DNA of 64,000 nt, from assembly GCA_963575745.1 (NCBI GenBank), contig CAUYUJ010003958.1:155158-219157 (forward strand), given 5' to 3'. The number at the start of each line of letters is the position of its first letter. Position 1 is the stretch's first letter. The notes beneath the pieces were generated by a model, which saw only the letters and a program-made list of their open reading frames with translations, did not search any database and was not told the origin of the DNA. Shown piece after piece: positions 55,089 through 64,000 of the stretch. A program made the position numbers and the translations under genes. The DNA is from Prorocentrum cordatum. Lineage: Eukaryota; Sar; Dinophyceae; Prorocentrales; Prorocentraceae.

Positions 55089-57660
55089 CTTGGGGCCGCC
55101 CACGCGACAATTTCTCGCCCGACACCCACCCATGCCCAACTCCTCGCCCCCGCCTGGCCCCGGCATCCCCACCCTGGGAGCACTCTGTTATTGGGCCCCC
55201 CCGCGCGACCATTTCTCGCCCGAATCCCACCCATGCCCCCCTCCTCGCCCTCGCCTGGCACTGGCATCCCCACCCTGACAGAACTCTGTTCTTAAGACCA
55301 CCCACGCGACAATTTCTCGCCCGAAACCCATCCACACCTCCCTCCTCGCGCCCACCTGACCCAGGCATCCCCACCCTCGGAGAGCTCTGTTCTTGGGGCC
55401 CCCCACGCGACCATTTCTCGCCCGAAACCCACCCATGCCCCCTTCCTCGTTCCCACCTGGCCCCGGCACCGCCCCCTGGCGCCTGGCCCTGGCACGCGAG
55501 CTCCGTTTTTTAAAGAACCCCCGACGCGACAATTCCTCGCCCATACCTGACCGCTACCCCCCACCACGCCCACGCCGCGGCCAGGCACCCGCACCGCCCC
55601 CCCCCCACCCCACCCCACGCGACACTTTCTTGGCCGATGCCCTCCACCACGCCCCCACCGCGACCCCGCCACGGCCCGGCGCCCCCCCCTCGCCCCCCCC
55701 CGCGCCACCGCGCCCCCACCGCGGCCCCCCACCATCCACAATCCCACGCGAGCTCAGTTCTTGGGACCCCCACACACGACAATTTCTCGCCCATGCGTGA
55801 CCGACCCGCCCCACCACGCCCCCACCACGCACCTGCCGCGGCCCGGCACTCCCACCCCCACCCCCCCGCTCCCGCGCCCTCACCGCGCCCCCGCCGCGGC
55901 CCCCCGCCATCCCCAATCCCGCGCGAGCTCAGTTCTTCGGACCCCCCCCCGCGCGACCATTTCTCACCCATTACTCACCGATACCCTCGACCACGCCCCC
56001 ACCATGCCCCCACCACGGCCCAGCACCTCCACGTGCCCCCCCCCCCCCCCGCGCTCTCGCGACGCCCACGCCGCGGCCCGGCACGGCCCGGCGCTCCCGC
56101 GCCCACCCCGCCCCCCTGCCTTCACAACGCCCCCGCCGCGGCCCCCCACCATCCAGAATCCCACGCGAGCTCCATTATTGGGCGCCCCCGACGCGACAAT
56201 GTCTCGCCCATAGCTGACCGATGCCTCCCACCGCGGTCCCACCGCGCCCCCGCCGCGGCCCGGCACCCCCCCCGCCCCCCCCCCCCCGCGACAATTTCTC
56301 GCCCGAAACCCGCCCATGCACACCTCCTCGTTCCCACCCGGCCCCGGCACCCCCACCCTGGGAGAGCTCTGTTCCCGGGGCCCCCCGCGCAACCATTTCG
56401 CGCCCCAAACCCACACATGCCCGTCTCCTCGCCTTCGCTTGGCCCTGGCACGCGAGCTCCTTTTTTCGGTGGCCCCCGACGCGACAATTCCTCGCCCATG
56501 CCTGACCGCCGCCTCCCACCACGCCCCCACCACGCCCCCGCCACGGCCCAGCACTCCCACCCCCACTCCTCCCCCGCGCCCATGCCACGCCCCCAGTTCT
56601 CGGAGCCCCCCACACAACGATAAACTAACCGATGCCCCCACCACGCCCCCACCGCGCCCCCGCCGCGGCCCGGCGCCCGCACCCCCCAACCCCCCCCCCC
56701 GCGTCCTCACCACGCCCACTCAGTCCTTGGGACCCCCCACACGACATTCTCTCGCCCATAACTGACCGATATCCCCCACCACGCCCCCACACGCCCCAAC
56801 CACGGCCCGGCCCACCCCCCCTCGCACCCCCCCCCGCCCCCACCGCGCCCCCACCGCGGCCCCCACCATCCACAATCCCACGCGAGCTCAGTTCTTGGGA
56901 CCCCCCACGCGACAATGTCTCGCCCATACGTGACCGACGCGCCCCACCGCGCCCCCACCACGCACCCACCACGACGGCCCGGCACCCCCGCGGCCCCCGC
57001 CATCCCCAATCCCACGCGAGCTCAGTTCTTCGGACCCCCCCCACGCGACCATTTCTCGCCCATGCCTCAACGATGCCCCCCACCACGCCCCCACCACGCC
57101 CCCACCGCGGCCCAGCGCCTCCACAACCACCCCCACCCCCCCACCCCTGCGTTCTCACGACGCTCCTACCGCGGCCTAGCGCGGCCCGGCACCCCCGCGC
57201 CCACCCCGCCCCCCGCCTTCGCAACGCCCTCACCGGGGCCCCCCACCATCCAGAACCCCACGCGAGCTCAGTTCTTGGGCCCCCCCGACACGATAATTTT
57301 TCGCCCATAACTGGCCGATGCCCCCCCCATCGCCCCCGCCGCGCCCCCGCCGCGGCCCGGCGCCCCCGCCCCCGCCCCCCCACCGCGCCCTCGCCAGGCC
57401 CTTACCGCGGGCCCCGCACCATCTCCAACCCCACGCGACCTCAGCTTTTGGACCCCCCCGCACGACCATTCCTCGCCCATGCCTGACCGATGCCTCCGAC
57501 GACGCCCCCGCAACGCCTCCGCCACGGCCCCGCGCCCCCGCGCCCAACAAGAATCCCCTCTTGCGCCCTCGCCGCGCCCCCGCCGCAGCCCCCCACCATC
57601 CACAATCCCACGCGCGCTCACTTCTTGTCGCCCATAACTGACCGATGCCCCCCGCCACGC
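55089..57660. repeat. C-rich satellite, main array
   Basis: 55089-55490 has exact 101-bp units (55089, 55190, 55291, 55392) with ACGCGACAATTTCTCGCCCG and CATCCCCACCCTGGGAG. 55500-57660 holds longer, irregular units (about 125-245 bp) with GCGAGCTCAGTTCTTGGGAC, CTCGCCCATGCGTGACCGA and runs of CCACCACGCCCCCACCGCG. The + strand is extremely C-rich. ORFs through it are artefacts. Confidence 0.92.
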
Positions 57661-57859
57661 TCCCACCGCGCCGCAGCCGCGGCCCGGCGCTCGCACGCCC
57701 CTCCCCCGCGCCCTCACCGCGCCCCCGCCGCGGCCCCTTCCAAAAGCTCATTGGAAGTCCCCAGCGGGCGGGCCCCCGACCCCGAGGGGCACAATGGGTT
57801 ACGGGGGGGGGGGGGCGGGGGAGCGGCCGCCCTCGGGCCCGGGGGCCTGGTCGCCGCCA

Positions 57860-58140
57860 ACGCAGCTTAACGCGCAGCAGTGCGCTGCAGTGAAAGCCGC
57901 GCTGTCAACGCAGCGACAGCGCATTGCAACGCATTGCCGTGGAAACGGCATGCTATGGCAATGCGGCGTACACCTACGCTACTACTTGGAGCAAACCAAA
58001 AGCATGGCAACGCCATGCAGCACAAGTCTAGGCAACGCGCGGCGACTGTGGACCAATGCAACGCACAGGACGACGCCGTGCAAAGGCAAATGCCGCGCAA
58101 AGCAACGCAACGCGATGCAAAGCAATCGACGAACGTAACG
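57860..58140. repeat. GCAACGC-type short repeat with small palindromes
   Basis: Words GCAACGCAACGC, GCATGGCAACGCCATGC (palindromic) and TTGCCGTGGAAACGGCATG. No gene. Confidence 0.65.
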
Positions 58141-58219
58141 AACCCGACGAACCCAAGAACTCAGACAATCCAGGAATGGGACGATCACTGAAAGATCCGC
58201 CACCGTGCCCCCTGGCACG

Positions 58220-59250
58220 GCGGGGCGTGCCAGAATGCCAGCTGCTGTTTTGCGCGGTTTCTGTAAGTCTTCTAGGGGCCATCCTCCCAGCGAGCAGCAA
58301 TGGTTTGCAAATGCCGGGCAAGTTCGACTGGGTCTCTTCCTTGCGAAGCAAACGACGCGTTCGCGCCTCCGACGCTGCGCCGAGACCACAGTCCCTCGAA
58401 ACAGCGATAGATTCGAGCTCCCGAGGCGAAGATACCTCCAAGCCGGCCTCATATTGCTCCAAGACGGCCCAAGAGGCTCCCAAGAGAGCTCCAAGACGGC
58501 CCACAAGGCCCCTAAGACGGCGGCCTGGAGGCCAGAATCCATCGTAAAAAACTATATCCGCGCATGCTAGAATGGCAGGTGCTGTCTGGTAAGTTGTCTG
58601 TAAGTCTTCCAAGGCCCCCCCCCCCCCCCTCCGCTACCAGCAGTGGGTTGCAAATGCTGGGCATGCTCGTTTCGGCTTCTTCCTCGTGAGATTGAAAACA
58701 ACGCACTCGCGCCTCCGAGGCCACGCCGCGACCACAGCCTCTCGTCGCAAACAACTCGCTCGCGAACTCGAAGCCATGCCGAAGCCGCAGTCCCTTTCAA
58801 AAACCAATAACTATATTCGAGCTCCCGAGGCCAAGATGCCTCCAAGACGGCATCAGATGCCTCCAAGACGGCCCCAAGACAGACCATCAGACTCCCAAGA
58901 GAGCTCCAAGACGGCCCACGAGGGCTCCACGACGGCCGACAAAGCTCCCAAATCTGCGCCCCGGAGGCCAATCCCCCGTAACAAATACGATCGATTCGCG
59001 CTCCCCCCGAAGCCAATATGCTTCCAAGACGGCCCCAAGAGGGCCAAAAAGGCTACCCCAGAGAGCTCCCAAACAGCGCAAGAGGGCCCCCCAACACGGC
59101 CCACATAACCTCCAAAACATCCAACGCTGCGCTCCGGAGGCGACACTCCTTCGCACAAAACGATAGATCCGCGCTCCCATAGCAAAGACGCCTCCAGGAC
59201 GGCCACCGATTTCTGCTAGACGGCCCCAACAAGGCCCAAGAGCCAGCAGA
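58220..59250. repeat. ~340-bp tandem repeat with CCAAGACGGCC core
   Basis: Two full units (from about 58229 and 58567) share TCTGTAAGTCTTC, GGTTTGCAAATGCCGGGCA, CTCGCGCCTCCGA and ATTCGAGCTCCCGAGGC. Partial units follow near 58958 and 59132. Minus-strand frames are open and protein-like in part, but their peptides repeat with the DNA. Confidence 0.75.
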
Positions 59251-59269
59251 ACACCACGGCCCCACCATG

Positions 59270-59570
59270 CACGCACCACGGCTCTGCACCCCCACCCTTG
59301 CCCCACGCGACCTCCGTTCTTCGGACCCCCCCGCGCGACAATTCCCCCTTCAAAAATGACCGATACCTCCCACCACGCCCCCACCAAGGAGCTCAGTTCT
59401 TGGGGCCCTCCACGCGGCAATTTCTCTACCAAACCTTAGCGATGCCCCCCGACGCGCCCCCGCCACGGCCCATCCGCGCACCCGCCACGGCCCGGCACCC
59501 CCGCCATGGCCCCACCACGCCGCCACCACGGCCCGGCACCCCGGCACCCCCTTCCCCGCGCCACGCGAGC
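59270..59570. repeat. C-rich satellite, locus 3
   Basis: Contains CCACGCGACCTCCGTTCTTC, CGCGACAATTC and GCGAGCTCAGTTCT words of the 55-kb family. It abuts the 3' end of the helicase frame. Confidence 0.75.
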
Positions 59571-60480
59571 TCAGTTCTGGGGGCCACCCTTATGTATCTT
59601 CGTCGCCGACTGCCAACTCTTTTCGGCGACCTCTCCCCTCCTGCGCTCTTCATGCGCGAAGCACGTGTTGCGCCTTTGCTTCCCATTTGACATTTTCGTT
59701 GCCCGCTCGGCCAACCAGCGGCTGAACTCTACTTTCGGTAGAACGCCCTTGCAGGCTACACATTTCCAATAGCCGCGCTGCACCCTTGCTCCCTGTAAGC
59801 ACCGCTGGCACTTGCGGTCGCGATTAGCCGCGTTGGCCCACGTGCGGTCCGAAAACGCATGACGCCCCTGCTCCACGTCGCACACCGCGCAAACCTTCAG
59901 GCCCCCACCTGCTGCGTCCACGCAACGCTTGCACTTGCGGTCGAGATCAGCCGCGCGGGCCTACATGCGGCCCGAAAACGCCTCACGCCCCTGCTCCACG
60001 TTGCACACCACGCAAACCTTCAGGCGCCCACCTGCAGCGTCAACGCAACGCTTGCACTTGCGGTCGCGATCAGCCACGTTGGCCCACACGCGGTGCGAAA
60101 ACGCCTCGCGCCCCTGCTCCACGTCGCACATCGCGCACGCTTTCACATCTTTCCTCGCCGCGGTGCGCCGCTTCAGGGCTGCAGCGTCGACGCACTTGGC
60201 ACGCGAAATCGACGCTCTGGCCGCGTGGTTGAGCTGATGCGCAGAAAATTCGCGCGCACTTTTGGACGCACCACATGTTGAACAGACTATATCGCTTGCT
60301 GCCTGGGCACGCTTTCTGTCCTCCTCCCTTGCAGCCTTCCTGCACGTCGTGCGTAGCCGCTCTTCGTTGTGACCGTCCACCTTCAGGATCTCTCCAGTCA
60401 GCTTCACTTCTCTGCAGAGGAAACACTGCAGGTGCTTCTTCAGCTCCTCGCACTCAACGCACATCCCCCCTTGCATCGGG
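59571..60480 (-). pseudogene. C-terminal Cys-rich finger array of the helicase
   Basis: Repeated units of about 42 residues with C-x2-C ... EQGREAFSHRVWAN ... RKCKRCVDAA; the DNA period is about 126-127 bp. Three near-identical units (about 60160-59860) follow more diverged CxxC pairs (CVECEELKKHLQCFLC; CSTCGASKSAREFSAHQL). One unit has TGG to TAG at 59961-59963, truncating the protein; the same frame then runs on to a TGA at 59571. The pattern resembles Stc1-like zinc fingers. It probably binds metal and may contact nucleic acid or protein. Confidence 0.65.
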
Positions 60481-63400
60481 CGTCCCCTGCCTTCTCCCAT
60501 TGATTCTCCGCAAAAGCCTGCTCGTACTCGCGAACATTGCAGATGTAACACTTTCGCCTCTCGGGGCAGTCCACGCAGCGCCTCGTCGCGAGCTTTGACG
60601 AGTGGTGCTGGGAAGCGTGGAAGGCAACCTGGCCCTTCCAGAGACCGCACCCCATGCGCTGCCACGGCGCCCCCGCGCCCTTCTTGTCCTCCAGGCACAG
60701 GCTACGCGCGCGCAGGCCGTCATTCCGATTCCACTGGCTCGGACCACACTGGTTCTTGTGCTTCACTAACGCGCACAGCGCGCACCTCCCCGAGGGCATA
60801 AACTCCTTCTCGATGGCGTCCCAGTCCAGGGCATCTCCACGCAACGATTGCAAGTGTAACGCGGGGCCCTTCCGTTCACCCTGCGTGTGCGGCGAGCGGT
60901 CAAAGGCCCGGAATATCAACGCGCCCCCCCGCCGTCGCACGCGCGTCGGCGCCGCGTAGCTCGAGAGAGGCGAGGTGCCCAGGCCGATGCTCAAGTGCCC
61001 AATCACACCTTGTTTGAACGCTTGCCCCTGCGCCGCATGGGCCGCGACGCCAAAAACTGGCGCCAGAGGGAACTGCTGTCTGTTGACCTTGAGTTGTTGA
61101 TGCGGGCGACCCTTGTCCACTAACCAGCATCTCTTCTGCGGTGTCACCGGGCGCCGGCCGGGAGCGCTTAATCCCTCGATCGTCCACGCGCGCGGCTTCC
61201 GACCGCCGTTCTCGTCCTCGCCTTCGTCAAACAACACGAATATCACTTTCGGCGTCTTCTTCAAAATAGTCTCTCCGCCGCGCGTGACGCGGTCATCTTC
61301 GCCGACTCCGTCGCAAATCCAAGAGTGCACTCGGCCTGCGCGACCGCGCAGGAGGTTCTTGTCCTCGCTGCGATCAACGCGGTCGGTGAGAGCGACTGGC
61401 ATCCCTTCTGCGATCGGCAAGAAACCGTACAAGTCCCGGCTTTCCTTGTCATGCCGCTGGAGCCACGCCATCCTCTGCCGCGGCAGATCTGGCCGCGCGC
61501 GCAGCGCCTCTGGCGTAGGAGTGTCCCGCGCAGGAACGTGCACCATCGGCTTTCTGTGCCTCCGTGCGTATAGGGACGCTCGGGGCTCGTTCGCCTCGCA
61601 TCTAGCGTCGCCGCTGGGAAACGCACCCGACGCGACAAGGAACATGTCCGACAACAATCCTAAGTCGTCAGAACCATCCAGCACGAGCCGGCGCCGCGCC
61701 CGCTCCTCTCTGCGCGCGTTGCACTCCTCCTGGCGGATCTCCGTCGGCGTCGCTTGACGCCCTCGTCGTCGCCCCGATCCCATCCGCGCTGCGCCCCTGC
61801 CGAAGTCGCGCAGCTCCCGACAGGCCAGAGTCCCGCAACAAACGTCCCCGTTCAGCCAGCTGCCAGGCGCGGTTGCATCCCGACCGTGCAAAAAATGCGC
61901 GCGCGTCGGCTGAGAGCGCCTCCCTGCGGAACTCCTCTTGCGCTTCCTTCAGCCAGGCGTCGTCGCACCGTTCGCGCCCTTCCAACTCTGCCACGCCCTG
62001 GGCCCCGCACTCGGCGCAGCCCCGCAGGAGCGATTGCCCGTGCAGCACGGGTGGCAGGGACGTGTACTTGCGGGCCGCCGAGATGCGCTCCGTGGGGGCA
62101 TCCGCAAGGAAGCCGTCGTCCGGAGGTGCCAGCTGCCAGAAGTCACCACTCAGCACGACGTTCCAGCCGCCGAAAGGACGCGGCACACCATCGTCGCCAC
62201 GCTTAGTCGCCCCGACGTCGCGGATGACGCCGCGCAGTTTCGCGTCTACTTCTGCTAGTAGTCTGGCACTCACCATGCTGATTTCATCGACGAATAACCA
62301 CCTCCACTGGAGCACGCATTTCGCAGTCGCGCACTGCAGTTTGACGCCCCCCCCCCCCCCCCTTCTCCTCACCTCGCTTAATGGCCGGAGTGCCACGCGC
62401 ATGGTGGATGGCATGGCCCCCCGGCAGCTGTGCCATGACGGCCTGCAGAGCTGCGATTTGGAAGTGCACGCCGATTGTACATTCCATCAACCCCTCGAAC
62501 AATTCATGACGAATTATGCGCAACACGCGCGACTTGCCCGCCCCGCGGCCCCCGGACATACACCGCTGCAGCAGTTCGCCCATGCCGGCATCTTCACTGG
62601 CCTCGCCGTCAATCCCCCGCATCACTCGAAGAGCCACTGTCTCCGCCATCTCGAACTGCTTTGCGTTCACCACGCGCCGCCCCGTCTGTTTGTCCACTTG
62701 GAACTCGAGCTTCCCCAGCCACGCTGCAATGTCTGCCGATGTCGCAGCCAGGCCAGCCAAGAACACTCATCCGTCAGCCTGTGCCATCCTGTTTGCCATG
62801 GGCTGCTCCTTGTTCCGAGATTTTCGCGCTTCCGCCAGCGCCCGCTCTACGTCACAGGGCTCTCCTGCTGGCCACGTGCCCCGCACTTCGATCCGCAGCG
62901 TTTCGCCGTCGCGGAGCCCCCGCGCTTGCTGCGCGACAGCCATGTCTCCTTTCGAATTCTCATAGTGGGAAATGCCGCCCGCTCTTTGCGTTCCGGCGAC
63001 GTCGTTTTCCTCGCTGCCGCTGTCTCCGTCGCCGCCCTTCCGCCTTGCCCCGCCCGCCCGTGACTCGAGGGCCTGGTCCAGTTGTTCAAAGCCCACATCC
63101 AACTCCTCATCGCTCACATCTTCGTCGCTCCGTTCCTCCGCCTCGTCTGCGCCCCGAGGCCGGTCGCGGCGCGCGCTCGGGAAGTTGCCCGCGCACCGCG
63201 CGGCTTCCTTCGTCTGCGCGCCGCCGTCCAGCCACGCTGCCGCGGCGGCGCCCCGCGTCGCCGCGTCGCCGCGCGAGCCCCCTGCGAACGCTACATGCTC
63301 GTCCGCCGCGTCGGGCCTCAACGCCCAGGGGTGGAAATGCGTCGCGACAGCGCGCGCCGACCGCCCCGCTTCTCCTGGGCGTCCGCGAGGCGCGGGCGCC

Positions 63401-64000
63401 AAAGAGAAAGCGGGGGCCATGGGCTTCTTGTTCCTCTTCGAGGCCCGCGTGTGGCGGAGGTGGGCGCGCCCTTCCGTTTCTGGATGCGGCGCCCAATCGT
63501 CGCCTCCGTCTTGTTTCACCCTGTAGTCCTTCCTCTCCAGGTAGAAGGTCCTCCTCTTGTCTGGGGTTCCTGCAGTTCTGGCGCACCTTGCCTTTGCCCC
63601 GATCCGTCAAGACTGCGTGATGGCGAAGGTGATCCGCGCCCGTCGTTCGTCGGAAACGACAGCGCAGTCGGCGTCCAGTACGTTGCGAACTCGCGCGGGG
63701 ACAGATGCCACAAGCCGGGGCTCTGCGGCCGCAATCCATACAACATGGCCACATCTCGAAGAATTGCTTTTTCGGCGCCTCGCGTGCCGCATATCCACTC
63801 CGGCAAACTGCGCTTTGCGGCCGCCTGTGGCGCGGCTTGCCAGGCGCTCCACCAAGTCCACGTACTCTCGGCCGTAACGAGCTGTGGTTTCGCACGATTT
63901 CAATGATTCTGCCGCAGTGACGTCGTTCTCCCTCGAGAACGCTCTGAGGTTCGCACGTTCCACTTGCCCGCGCGCGATGCCCTTGCCGCGCGCGTCGCTC
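59571..64000 (-). pseudogene. PIF1/Helitron-type helicase, broken, 5' end off the window
   Basis: The 5' part (64000-62770) has LWHLSPREFATYW, AVLTDRGKGKVRQ and ATHFHPWALRPDAADEHVAF, then EDVSDEELDVGFEQL, the usual segment ahead of the helicase in dinoflagellate copies; it needs several frameshifts. An in-frame TGA lies at 62767. The helicase core follows: Walker A GGRGAGKS (62553-62530), Walker B LFVDEISM (near 62290), GDFWQLAPP (near 62145), FLHGRDATAPGSWLNGD (near 61890), MPVALTDRVDRSEDKNLLRG, and FGVAAHAAQGQAF ... SSYAAPTRVR (61040-60920). Frameshifts coincide with a 15-C run (62348-62362) and an A6 run (61890-61895). As a motor it would unwind DNA 5' to 3' by family. Rep/HUH nuclease motifs were not seen, so Helitron assignment rests on the helicase type alone. 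Confidence 0.75.

Overview
The window looks like nuclear DNA of a core dinoflagellate. The evidence is a relic spliced-leader sequence upstream of a gene, an introner-type intron with terminal inverted repeats, a DIRS-like tyrosine-recombinase retroelement carrying a methyltransferase-like domain, a PIF1/Helitron-type helicase of the form common in dinoflagellates, proteins with KRPAA motifs and terminal Cys clusters, and very high repeat content in GC-rich DNA. The genus cannot be told from the sequence. No bacterial-style operons, rRNA, tRNA or CRISPR loci were seen.

Layout. 0-6.5 kb: three minus-strand gene fragments (a KRPAA protein running off the left edge, a small RRM RNA-binding protein, a basic protein ending in a Cys cluster), then two minisatellites. 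6.5-9.5 kb: no confident gene. 9.5-16.9 kb: a four-copy ~230-286 bp array with tRNA-like promoter boxes, then a decayed minus-strand DIRS-like element (gag, RT-RNase H, tyrosine recombinase, methyltransferase) whose 5' flank shares a hairpin and CT-tract module with the array. 16.9-21.3 kb: low-complexity and short-period repeats. 21.3-34.1 kb: a large satellite of ~245 bp units, many with a 24-bp perfect palindrome, in ~3 kb higher-order blocks. 34.4-47.2 kb is the most gene-rich part: an unknown 348-aa protein; a four-exon gene ending in a Ulp1-like (C48) cysteine protease, bracketed by inverted repeats about 6.9 kb apart; and a two-exon unknown secreted or membrane protein (469 aa) with a relic spliced leader upstream and a 301-bp introner inside. 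47.2-59.5 kb: minisatellites, GAG tracts, a GATC-dense stretch, a ~690 bp compound trinucleotide tract and a C-rich satellite. 59.6-64 kb: a minus-strand PIF1/Helitron-type helicase with a Cys-rich finger array, broken by several frameshifts and stops.

How the parts relate. The genes do not form a pathway. The coherent story is mobile DNA: a recombinase retroelement, a helicase element and a possible protease-encoding element with inverted ends. One cellular-looking gene seems to have passed through mRNA (relic spliced leader) and later gained a transposon-derived intron. The strongest model is that gene: removing 45909-46209 fuses two open frames exactly in phase, between a 7-bp direct repeat and matching 55-bp inverted repeats.
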